A stretch of 6,676 nucleotides of DNA from Methanosarcinaceae archaeon (GTDB lineage Archaea > Halobacteriota > Methanosarcinia > Methanosarcinales > Methanosarcinaceae), in NCBI GenBank assembly GCA_030594665.1, contig JAUVET010000079.1, positions 1 through 6,676 of the forward strand, written 5' to 3'. The position numbers were made by a program, and so were the translations under genes. The notes beneath the pieces were generated by a model. That model was not told the origin of the DNA and searched no databases. It saw only the letters and a list, made by a program, of their open reading frames with translations. Positions 1-4,921 of this stretch are shown one piece after another. Positions within the stretch are counted from its first letter, which is position 1; every line of letters begins with the position of its first letter.

Positions 1-1439
1 ACCACATCCGCGCCCTCGCCTCGCAGCGTAACCCGCTCGTTCACGTTCACGTTTTCGGTGTAGCTGCCGCCTGCCACATAGATCGTCTCGCCAGCAGTCG
101 CGTTATCGACTGCCGCCTGTATCGGCGTCGTAGCGTTTGCATTGAGAACGCCGCCGTCCCGCCACCAGCCGGATGTGTTGACGCAGATGTCGCCGCAGTC
201 GCAGTTGTATGTTGGTGGTGGATACGTGATAATAAACTGACTGAAACCCGTGAGATTGTTCGCGGTAATCGAGCCGTTACCATCAGTATCGCTGCCTTCA
301 ATGTCACGTGTGATATCGGTTACATTGCTCCAGCTCTCCCCAGCATTGTTTCGCGTATACAAAAGATATGCCGACTCCATGCTACCAAGCCCGCTGACAT
401 TATCGTAGTGGAATGTTACGTCTGCTGTAAAGCTATCATTATTTGCAATCCATAGCTCCCAGTATGTGGATGGATAATATGCCAGAAGCCCGGTAGTCAC
501 ATTAGGCGCAGCGTCATTCTGTATGGTAGCAAAAGTTGCGTTTACTCCCGGATCGTTTCCATCCCATGTGATATTAACAGGAACGTCAGCGTTCTCTGCG
601 AGATCGCCTGTTCCATTGCCGTAGTGGCTTTTATCGCCGATGGCTGCTATGGAGATTACCCAGTCGCTTTCAGCCATATTCTGAAGCGTTCCATTGTTGT
701 TGAAGGTTAAATCGGGCAAGGACGTACCTGAAGACTGATCGAAGCGATAATAAGCGATAAGCCCGCTTTCGGAGCCAGTGAGCTTCCGGTTCATGTCCTC
801 ACGAATCTGCGTCTCGGTTCGGGCTGTGTTCCAGATGCGGACTTCGTCTATTCTGCCATTGAAATACCAATCGGCCTCCGGATCAGTACCAGCGGATTCA
901 ACGCCAATAAATGTATGATAGTTGAGATCAGGATAGCTAATATTACCTGATGGTTCACTTGTTGAATCTTTTAGTTTACCATCAACATAGAAGTATGCAT
1001 TACCGGTACTGTTATTATAAACCCCTGCAAATTGGTGCCAGCCATTACTTAATTCGGAAAGATTAAACTTAAGGTTATAAACTTCATTAGCTTTAAAAGT
1101 AAACATCGCTTCTGAGATTCCGGAGCCACTCCAATTATTCCTTATAGAAATGCCGTAACCACCACTCTGTATGTTACTGATTAATGATTCGTGAGTATCA
1201 GCATCTAAGGACCAGTTTGGCTTATATGCCCAGTGCTCAACGGTCACTTCATACGGATTTAAACCACGGGAAAGATTTCCCAGGTCCACATAATCATCTG
1301 TCCCGTCGAAATCGAGTGCGTTGCCTACACCTGTCGATGCACAGGCAGGCGTACTGAATGCGGCAAGCATCACAGCAAACGTGATCAAGATCGCCATGCT
1401 GCACAATTTCATACGAATGTTTCTACTTATATTCATCAT
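1..1439 (-). CDS. Secreted LamG-domain protein with C-terminal beta-helix start (3' end outside window)
   Basis: 479 codons are open on the minus strand with no stop, so the C-terminus lies outside the window. A signal peptide spans about residues 1-34: a basic start, a hydrophobic core (MAILITFAVMLAAF) and cleavage after ACA. A LamG/concanavalin-like jelly-roll follows at about 40-250, opening with NALDFDGTDDYVDLG and closing with GRIDEVRIWNTART and LIAYYRFD. Residues 250-405 form a probable beta-sandwich linker ending in SDTDGNGSIT and LTGFSQF. A Cys-rich link (NCDCGDIC) leads to IQAAVDNATAGETIYVAGGS, the usual opening of a right-handed parallel beta-helix repeat domain. Such proteins are surface or extracellular and often bind glycans; the ligand here is unknown. 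The start at 1439 is chosen because GGAGG (1446-1450) lies 6 nt upstream and the signal peptide follows at once; ATG 1436 is an alternative. An in-frame ATG at 1508 would add 23 residues before the signal peptide and is less likely. Confidence 0.85.
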   Translation of the reverse strand, partial: MMNISRNIRMKLCSMAILITFAVMLAAFSTPACASTGVGNALDFDGTDDYVDLGNLSRGLNPYEVTVEHWAYKPNWSLDADTHESLISNIQSGGYGISIRNNWSGSGISEAMFTFKANEVYNLKFNLSELSNGWHQFAGVYNNSTGNAYFYVDGKLKDSTSEPSGNISYPDLNYHTFIGVESAGTDPEADWYFNGRIDEVRIWNTARTETQIREDMNRKLTGSESGLIAYYRFDQSSGTSLPDLTFNNNGTLQNMAESDWVISIAAIGDKSHYGNGTGDLAENADVPVNITWDGNDPGVNATFATIQNDAAPNVTTGLLAYYPSTYWELWIANNDSFTADVTFHYDNVSGLGSMESAYLLYTRNNAGESWSNVTDITRDIEGSDTDGNGSITANNLTGFSQFIITYPPPTYNCDCGDICVNTSGWWRDGGVLNANATTPIQAAVDNATAGETIYVAGGSYTENVNVNERVTLRGEGADV

Positions 1440-1445
1440 ACTCCG

Positions 1446-1450
1446 CCTCC
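1446..1450 (-). promoter_or_regulatory. Ribosome binding site of the LamG gene
   Basis: GGAGG on the minus strand, 6 nt before the ATG at 1439. It decides the start against the in-frame upstream ATG at 1508, which has no comparable site. Confidence 0.7.
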
Positions 1451-1477
1451 GTTTGCAGCCAGGCTGTCCGTAATTGC

Positions 1478-1502
1478 CATTATATTTTTTAGCATTATAT
1501 TT
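1478..1502 (-). promoter_or_regulatory. Probable TATA region of the LamG gene, with a 10-bp direct repeat
   Basis: On the minus strand AAATATAATG occurs twice, at 1502-1493 and 1487-1478, starting 15 bp apart. Either copy fits an archaeal TATA box. The upstream copy would place the transcript start near 1470, giving a leader of about 30 nt that includes GGAGG. Which copy is used cannot be told from sequence. Confidence 0.4.
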
Positions 1503-1684
1503 CCCCATGGGTATATTACTCAAATTTATTACAAAAATATTCAGAGAGATATTTAAAAGACAGTTGTTTTTAATAGTATATGTAGATATAGGTATAATGT
1601 GTAGATTTTGAGCAAATGAACACGATTCGATGATCCATTTATCCACCACACAGATGCGACCTTAAATCAGTGTAAATATACGTC

Positions 1685-1843
1685 TTAAAAATAACGGGAT
1701 TTTAGTTTGATGTGTGGCAATTCGGCGGAATTTTCTTTCAGTTCTGCAATTTTTTTGGCTGTCCCGAGATGTATCTGCCTGGTACGTTTAATATTTCCAT
1801 CAACCGCCCCTCGCTCTGAGACATAACAATATGTACAACCTTT
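1685..1843 (-). pseudogene. Remnant of a transposase N-terminus (IS1634/IS4-like)
   Basis: A 52-codon open stretch on the minus strand lies between an in-frame TAG (1844-1846) and TAA (1685-1687) and has no start codon. It encodes CTYCYVSERGAVDGNIKR followed by TRQIHLGTAKKIAEL and IKLKSRYF. This has the layout of the N-terminus of large archaeal IS4-superfamily (IS1634-like) transposases: a short aromatic YCYVSE strand, a basic strand, an xLGTxxKI turn, then the lead-in to a K-S-Y/R-F-G motif. Those proteins are normally around 500 residues, so nearly all of this one is missing, including the catalytic DDE region. An ATG just upstream in another frame (MLFLERL) could be the displaced original start. 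The family call is from memory of the pattern, without a search; the stretch could also be a fragment of another gene. Confidence 0.5.
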
Positions 1844-1871
1844 CTAAAAAAAGCATGATGTGTAAGAGAGA

Positions 1872-1984
1872 ACCAATCTTAATCACTATACCCCCAGCTT
1901 TGCTGCGATTGGGTGTGCCGTCGCAACTTTTGATTTGAAAATTATCTCAGCACTGAAATTCCCCCAATCATCCGCAAATTTTCA
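1872..1984 (-). other. GC-richer patch with nested inverted repeats; possible gene-end remnant
   Basis: A 31-codon stretch (stop TAG at about 1890) is open on the minus strand back to an in-frame TGA. It ends in KVATAHPIAAKLGV, which reads like a real protein C-terminus but which I cannot assign. The same DNA holds CAGC-TTT-GCTG near 1896-1906, enclosed by CCAATC (about 1872) and GATTGG (about 1908). Chance can produce an open stretch this short. It may be a decayed gene end, a small structured element, or nothing. Confidence 0.2.
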
Positions 1985-2005
1985 ATATATCCAAGTTTAA
2001 TGATA

Positions 2006-2015
2006 AGATATATAT
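2006..2015 (+). promoter_or_regulatory. Probable TATA box of the histone gene
   Basis: AGATATATAT in an AT-rich setting. Transcription would start near 2035-2040, giving a leader of about 50 nt that carries the GAGGT site. Confidence 0.45.
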
Positions 2016-2073
2016 GGCTCTTTGTACAATTAAAGGACTAATCGTTATTTAATAATGAATTTAGGATTATACA

Positions 2074-2078
2074 GAGGT
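2074..2078 (+). promoter_or_regulatory. Ribosome binding site of the histone gene
   Basis: GAGGT with a 7-nt spacer to the ATG at 2086. The same motif and spacing precede the ferredoxin gene and the secreted-protein gene in this window. Confidence 0.7.
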
Positions 2079-2085
2079 AATATCT

Positions 2086-2292
2086 ATGACAATAATACCA
2101 TACGCACCCGTTGGGCGCCTAATAAGAAGTGTAGGCGCAGAAAGAGTCAGTGAGACTGCATCAGTTGCACTTGCTGAGATTTTGGAACAATACGGTCTTG
2201 AAATCGCAGAAGAAGCAGTTGTACTGACAAAACACGCTAAAAGAAAAACAGTAAAAGCAGAAGATATAATGTTAGCAATGGAAAGGTTGTGA
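2086..2292 (+). CDS. Archaeal histone (HMf family)
   Basis: A 68-residue protein made of one histone fold (three helices, no tails), the usual length for euryarchaeal histones. It dimerises and wraps DNA into hypernucleosome-like chromatin. Family features visible: IPYAPVGRLIR at the N-terminus, then GAERVSETASVALAEILEQY for helix 1-loop-helix 2, with the conserved Arg of AERVS contacting the DNA minor groove; a long central helix; and KHAKRKTVKAEDIMLAMERL at the C-terminus, whose RKT-KAEDI loop and helix 3 complete the fold. Compared with HMfB it ends right after the final RL, without the extra Lys residues. It is monocistronic: own promoter and ribosome binding site upstream, hairpin and T tract downstream, and the next gene convergent. 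GAGGT 7 nt before the ATG supports the start. Identification is secure; the paralogue name is not determinable. Confidence 0.97.
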   Translation: MTIIPYAPVGRLIRSVGAERVSETASVALAEILEQYGLEIAEEAVVLTKHAKRKTVKAEDIMLAMERL

Positions 2293-2317
2293 ATTTAGTT
2301 CACAACATTCCATTTTT
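2286..2317 (+). terminator. Hairpin plus T tract at the end of the histone gene
   Basis: GTTGTGAA (2286-2293) pairs perfectly with TTCACAAC (2299-2306) around a 5-nt loop, followed by T5 near 2313-2317. The left arm contains the last sense codon and the TGA stop, so the terminating structure overlaps the coding end. Confidence 0.55.
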
Positions 2318-2382
2318 ATCGGGAAAATCCTCGCTGTGCTCGGATTTACTCGGACTATATAATTCTATAAATTATATACTAC

Positions 2383-2389
2383 AAAAAAA
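2383..2389 (-). terminator. T7 tract after the ferredoxin gene
   Basis: Reading the minus strand, seven T lie 7 nt beyond the ferredoxin TAA, followed by an AT-only inverted repeat (TATAATT / AATTATA, about 2357-2375). U-rich tracts alone can terminate archaeal transcription. It would stop transcripts running toward the convergent histone gene. Confidence 0.45.
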
Positions 2390-2396
2390 GATTTAC

Positions 2397-2645
2397 TTAC
2401 GCAGCCGGAATCTCTACAATAGAAAGAGATTCTACCGGACAGTTGCGCACACATGAACCGCATGCGATGCAAATCTCCTCATCAACTGCTGCACTTCCGT
2501 TACGGACCCTGATCGCTAATTTTGCGGTGTCGTGGTCAAAATCATCTTTCTTTTCAAGTTTTGTGTTAATTGGACATACTGAATCACAAATTCCGCAACC
2601 TGTGCACTTGTCGGATTGTACTATTTTCTTGTTTACCTTAGCCAT
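2397..2645 (-). CDS. 2[4Fe-4S] ferredoxin
   Basis: An 82-residue soluble cytoplasmic electron carrier. Two full cluster motifs are present: CTGCGICDSVCP (Cys14, 17, 20, 24) and CIACGSCVRNCP (Cys59, 62, 65, 69). As in dicluster ferredoxins, the fourth Cys of each motif probably completes the other cluster. The two motifs are separated by about 34 residues, longer than in the compact clostridial type; the insert is charged (EKKDDFDHD) before a strand-like AIRVRNGSAAVDEE. The form recalls small ferredoxins and polyferredoxin modules of methanogens, but no partner enzyme is adjacent, so the redox partner is unknown. The start is supported by GTGAGGT with a 7-nt spacer. It is monocistronic with its own promoter, and a T7 tract follows the stop. 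Alternative roles as an oxidoreductase subunit cannot be excluded. Confidence 0.93.
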   Translation of the reverse strand: MAKVNKKIVQSDKCTGCGICDSVCPINTKLEKKDDFDHDTAKLAIRVRNGSAAVDEEICIACGSCVRNCPVESLSIVEIPAA

Positions 2646-2652
2646 TGTAAAT

Positions 2653-2659
2653 ACCTCAC
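2653..2659 (-). promoter_or_regulatory. Ribosome binding site of the ferredoxin gene
   Basis: GTGAGGT on the minus strand, with 7 nt between GAGGT and the ATG at 2645. Confidence 0.7.
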
Positions 2660-2767
2660 ATATTTAATTATAGAATATTGAAACGTATTCTTTCTTATTT
2701 ACATTACCCAATATGAACGTTTCGAATTGGTTTTGTTAGGATTTCGATAAACCCCAATATTCAAACA

Positions 2768-2790
2768 TTCACTTGTGAACCATATATAAG
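2768..2790 (-). promoter_or_regulatory. Probable ferredoxin promoter with an adjoining inverted repeat
   Basis: On the minus strand CTTATATATGG (about 2790-2780) fits a TATA box. Transcription would start near 2757 with a leader of about 110 nt. TTCAC-TT-GTGAA (2768-2779), a perfect inverted repeat, sits between TATA and the predicted start, a position used by archaeal repressors. The operator role is inferred. Confidence 0.4.
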
Positions 2791-2828
2791 TGGGTTACGA
2801 AAATGTGGGTCAATCGAAATACTCGATA

Positions 2829-3335
2829 TTAGAACACCAAGTCCATAATACTAATTCCACTAAGTGTTATAGTAGTTACGATTAAGCCCGCAATTACAAC
2901 TCCTGCCGAGATCGCTAAAAGGGCATGCAAAAACTTGATGCCGAATACAAATGCTGCGGCACACCCAGTCCATGCACCTGTTACTGGTAGTGGGATCGCG
3001 ACAAATATTGTGAGTGCAAGAGTGCCGTATCTTTCAAATCTTTCCGAATGCTTATGGTGGGTCCTTGTGAACAGCCATGAAAAGAATATGTCTCCGATCT
3101 TAAAACGGCGAAGGTACGTGGACACCGGATCAAGAAACAGAAGTAGTGGAATTACTGGCAGCATGTTTCCGATGAATGCAAGAATATATGCAATAACCGG
3201 ATCCATGCCATATATCCCGATAGCTATCGGGATCGCACCGCGCAGTTCTATAATTGGGGTTGCGCTCAATAGAATAGTTGCAAGCCAGTTTGGCACTAAT
3301 CGGAAAAGTTCGATAAATTGCTCTTCAAAAGGCAT
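2829..3335 (-). CDS. COG2426 / Sm_multidrug_ex-type small membrane protein
   Basis: 168 residues, mostly hydrophobic, with about four to five membrane segments (roughly 15-35, 47-68, 104-122, 125-155 and the C-terminal stretch). Family hallmarks: ELRGAIPIAIG at 30-40, an Asn-containing helix AFIGNMLPVIPLLLF, a cytosolic Arg/Lys/His-rich loop (about 74-103), and AIPLPVTGAWTGC at 113-125. These match the family annotated as putative small multi-drug export protein (COG2426, PF06695). The transport role is weakly founded and the substrate unknown; the repeated Pro/Gly re-entrant-like motifs suggest a transporter. The start lies 2 nt after the rfcS stop, and GGAG overlaps the end of rfcS, so translation is probably coupled to rfcS. 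Length is typical of the family. No terminator is obvious directly after the stop. Confidence 0.85.
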   Translation of the reverse strand: MPFEEQFIELFRLVPNWLATILLSATPIIELRGAIPIAIGIYGMDPVIAYILAFIGNMLPVIPLLLFLDPVSTYLRRFKIGDIFFSWLFTRTHHKHSERFERYGTLALTIFVAIPLPVTGAWTGCAAAFVFGIKFLHALLAISAGVVIAGLIVTTITLSGISIMDLVF

Positions 3336-3337
3336 CT

Positions 3338-4324
3338 TTACTCCGATCTCAGTGCGAAATGAGCCAGAAGTGCTTCAAGCTGGATCTTCTCATTTGCTCC
3401 TTCGGTAAGTCTGAAATCGATCTCACCAATGACATCGATGAGTTCAACCATGAGCTTATCCGGCAGACCAAGTTCAAACATTGCCCTATATATTTGACCA
3501 ATAATATCCTCGCCGGATAATCCCTGTTCAAGAACAAGCACATTAAGTTTTTTCCGCGCAGCCGTAAAATTGCCTGAGAGTGCTGTCTGTATAAGGTCAA
3601 TGATCTCTTCCGGGTGGGCAGTTGTGGTTATCCGGTAGATCATGTCCTTGTGTATAGTGGAATCAATAAGTGCTGCAGCCTGCAATGAATTGATGGCTTT
3701 TCGCATGTCGCCCTGGGCCACATATGCGATTGCTTCGACGCCATCGTCTGCAACCTCCAATCCTTCGATCTTTGCTATGTGGCGTATCCTTTCAGATACG
3801 GATTCATCCGACAATGGGCGAAACCTGTACACTGCGCATCTGGATTGTATGGGTTCGATGATCTTTGATGAGTAGTTACATGATAATATGAAGCGGCAGT
3901 TATTGGTGTATCGCTCCATGGTCCTGCGAAGCGCAGATTGTGCGTCTGATGTAAGTGCATCAGCTTCGTCAAGGAATATGATCTTGAAATCCGCACCTCC
4001 TATTGGCGATGTTTTTGCAAAATTCTTGATCTTGTTCCTGACAATATCGATACCGCGCTCATCGGATGCATTGAGTTCTGTGAAATTCTCATTCCACTCA
4101 TCCTTGAAGAGTTCCCGTGCGATCGAAACTGCAGTTGCGGTCTTTCCAACACCGGGTGGCCCTGAAAAAAGCAGGTGTGGAAGATTTCTTGCGATGATAT
4201 ATGATTTGAGACGCTCGATCGCTTCTTTTTGCCCGACGACATCATCAAGTTCGATAGGCCTGTATTTCTCGATCCATATTTCTTCTTTTATTGTGAACCC
4301 TCCGCTTATTATGGATATTTCCAT
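3338..4324 (-). CDS. rfcS: Replication factor C small subunit (clamp loader ATPase)
   Basis: 328 residues, full length for archaeal RfcS, which with RfcL forms the pentameric clamp loader that opens PCNA rings and places them on primed DNA. The AAA+ core shows Walker A GPPGVGKT (55-62), Walker B FLDEAD (117-122), the sensor-1 region SCN (148-150), the SRC arginine-finger motif (161-163) and the sensor-2 region GDMRKAIN (205-212). LNASDERGIDIVR (84-96) is the typical RFC box. The C-terminal collar helix bundle (about 235-328) ends in LEALLAHFAL. No intein is present at Walker A or elsewhere. The closest remembered relatives are Methanosarcina proteins. The start is uncertain: the ATG at 4324 lacks a ribosome binding site, while GGAGG inside the reading frame (4299-4303) sits 7 nt before an in-frame ATA (4289-4291), just ahead of the conserved KEEIWIEKYRP. 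It is first in an operon with the downstream membrane protein. Confidence 0.97.
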   Translation of the reverse strand: MEISIISGGFTIKEEIWIEKYRPIELDDVVGQKEAIERLKSYIIARNLPHLLFSGPPGVGKTATAVSIARELFKDEWNENFTELNASDERGIDIVRNKIKNFAKTSPIGGADFKIIFLDEADALTSDAQSALRRTMERYTNNCRFILSCNYSSKIIEPIQSRCAVYRFRPLSDESVSERIRHIAKIEGLEVADDGVEAIAYVAQGDMRKAINSLQAAALIDSTIHKDMIYRITTTAHPEEIIDLIQTALSGNFTAARKKLNVLVLEQGLSGEDIIGQIYRAMFELGLPDKLMVELIDVIGEIDFRLTEGANEKIQLEALLAHFALRSE

Positions 4325-4343
4325 GTTATTGCGTTTTTATCAA

Positions 4344-4381
4344 TTGCATAAGTAATGCAAATGTTGCTTTTTAACCTTTCG
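4344..4381 (-). promoter_or_regulatory. Probable rfcS promoter with an inverted repeat
   Basis: On the minus strand CGAAAGGTTAAAAAG (4381-4367) resembles BRE plus TATA box. Transcription would start near 4345, about 20 nt before the ATG at 4324. TTGCAT-AAGTA-ATGCAA (4344-4360) is a perfect 6-5-6 inverted repeat between TATA and the predicted start, a plausible operator. Confidence 0.45.
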
Positions 4382-4457
4382 TAAGTTTGCTGTTTAGATT
4401 CACTTTGAGACTTTTTAATTTATTCCGGATTAAATGGATCATGGCAAAAATATTCAC

Positions 4458-4482
4458 CGCAGAGCACGCAGAGCACGCAGAG
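4458..4482 (+). repeat. 9-bp tandem repeat CGCAGAGCA
   Basis: CGCAGAGCA at 4458-4466 and 4467-4475, then CGCAGAG at 4476-4482 (about 2.8 units). The unit is three codons long, so it yields Ser-Leu-Arg/Ala-Leu-Arg-like spurious peptides. It lies in the left arm of the palindromic element. Confidence 0.85.
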
Positions 4483-4551
4483 AGATGCAAGAAAAATAAT
4501 AGCCCTTTGCAATCTTGAGACATTTTATTATCTTCTGGAGTGGTTCGGAAA

Positions 4552-4661
4552 ACCGCAAAGAGCGCAAAGAAAAATAAGGACCCTTTGCGACCTGCACGTC
4601 CCACAGACGTAGCAGGCACTCAACTCCGTAGGAGGTGAGTGTCCTTTGCGCTCTTTGCGGT
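4552..4661. repeat. Perfect 18-bp inverted repeat
   Basis: ACCGCAAAGAGCGCAAAG at 4552-4569 is matched exactly by its reverse complement at 4644-4661, with 74 bp between. It forms the inner closing stem of the palindromic element and encloses the 4617-4641 hairpin. Confidence 0.9.
4617..4641. repeat. Hairpin CACTCAACTCC-GTA-GGAGGTGAGTG
   Basis: 11-bp arms (4617-4627 and 4631-4641) with one mismatch and a 3-nt loop. The right arm contains GGAGGTGA, the complement of the usual archaeal 16S rRNA 3' tail. No gene starts after it. A core of 17 identical bases recurs at 4737-4753. Confidence 0.8.
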
Positions 4662-4723
4662 GAATCTTTTTCACCACGATTCATTTATCCGGAATATATT
4701 AAAAAGTCTCGCAATCTTCCGCG

Positions 4724-4813
4724 CCCTGCACGCATTCAACTCCGTAGGAGGTGGGTATCCTCTGCGTTTAATCTTTTTTACCATGACCCATTATCCAGAA
4801 TATATTAAAAAGT
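4724..4813. repeat. Degenerate partial copy of the palindromic element's right end
   Basis: It aligns directly with 4590-4706: CCTGCACG, then CAACTCCGTAGGAGGTG (4737-4753, identical to 4621-4637), TCTGCG, an ATCTTTTTTACCATGA segment and GAATATATTAAAAAGT. Relative to the first copy it lacks about 18 bp after CCTGCACG and most of the CTCTTTGCGGTG arm. Confidence 0.75.
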
Positions 4814-4835
4814 GATATATACCCCAACCATCTAG

Positions 4836-4843
4836 TTTAAATA
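4836..4843 (+). promoter_or_regulatory. Probable TATA box of the secreted-protein gene
   Basis: TTTAAATA on the plus strand. A start 25-28 nt downstream falls near 4865, so the transcript would begin at or in the inverted repeat at 4866-4884. Confidence 0.4.
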
Positions 4844-4865
4844 CTAGTAGTGTGTATTATTTCAT

Positions 4866-4884
4866 GTGTAAGAAATACTTACAC
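4866..4884. promoter_or_regulatory. Perfect 7-5-7 inverted repeat at the predicted transcript start
   Basis: GTGTAAG (4866-4872) and CTTACAC (4878-4884) flank AAATA. It could be an operator or a hairpin at the 5' end of the messenger. It lies 26 nt before the GAGGT ribosome binding site, so it does not cover that site. Confidence 0.5.
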
Positions 4885-4909
4885 CAGAAATGAAAACTAA
4901 ACTAACTAT

Positions 4910-4914
4910 GAGGT
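4910..4914 (+). promoter_or_regulatory. Ribosome binding site of the secreted-protein gene
   Basis: GAGGT with a 7-nt spacer to the ATG at 4922. Confidence 0.7.
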
Positions 4915-4921
4915 AAACAAC

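Larger units (their letters stand above)
1440..2085. other. Long AT-rich intergenic region
   Basis: About 646 bp between the divergent LamG and histone genes. It holds the LamG promoter (about 1478-1502), a decayed transposase N-terminus (1685-1843), a GC-richer patch with inverted repeats and a 31-codon open stretch (about 1872-1984), and the histone promoter (about 2006-2015). Positions 1510-1680 show nothing convincing apart from a short resemblance, near 1630-1655, to the ends of the palindromic element at 4407-4710. Confidence 0.6.
4407..4710. mobile_element. MITE-like palindromic element with long imperfect terminal inverted repeats
   Basis: The left end (from 4407, GAGACTTTTTAAT) and the reverse complement of the right end (to 4710) align for about 59 columns with about 51 identities by eye, ending in TTCACCGCAGAG / TTCACCGCAAAG. 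Inside lie three 9-bp CGCAGAGCA-type units (4458-4482), a second inverted pair of 18 bp (4552-4569 with 4644-4661) and a strong hairpin (4617-4641). It has no coding capacity, so if mobile it would depend on a transposase elsewhere. No clear target-site duplication was found: the flanks are TTT on the left and GCA on the right. Short CGCAGAG / CTTTGCGG palindromes of this style are, from memory, scattered through many environmental archaeal and bacterial genomes. Confidence 0.65.
4325..4921. other. Divergent intergenic region between rfcS and the secreted-protein gene
   Basis: About 597 bp. From left to right: the rfcS promoter with its dyad (4344-4381), the palindromic MITE-like element (4407-4710), a partial second copy of the element's right end (about 4724-4813), then the promoter and leader of the secreted-protein gene (about 4836-4921). 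Open frames here consist of repeat-derived Leu/Arg/Ala/Ser runs and are not genes. Confidence 0.75.

Noticed and set aside
47..307. Minus-strand 86-codon open frame
   Set aside because: It overlaps, in another frame, the LamG protein gene, whose frame is open over 479 codons with domain motifs.
1630..1655. Possible solo end of the palindromic element
   Set aside because: Only a short match (GGATAAATGGATCAT on the minus strand) to the element's ends; too short to call in AT-rich DNA.
2443..2667. Plus-strand open frame over the ferredoxin gene
   Set aside because: It is antisense to a gene with eight conserved cysteines and has no family features of its own.
2935..3408. Plus-strand 157-codon open frame
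   Set aside because: Antisense shadow of the COG2426-type gene and the end of rfcS.
3888..4355. Plus-strand 155-codon open frame, and shorter frames at 3349-3600, 3642-3875, 3775-3996 and 4000-4248
   Set aside because: All lie within rfcS, which shows every AAA+ clamp-loader motif in its own frame.
4458..4482. Short tandem units considered as a CRISPR array
   Set aside because: The units are 9 bp with no spacers; there is no repeat-spacer pattern and no cas gene nearby.
4371..4684. Two minus-strand open frames of about 80 codons
   Set aside because: They cover the palindromic element; their Leu/Arg/Ser/Ala runs come from the CGCAGAGCA and CTTTGCG repeats.
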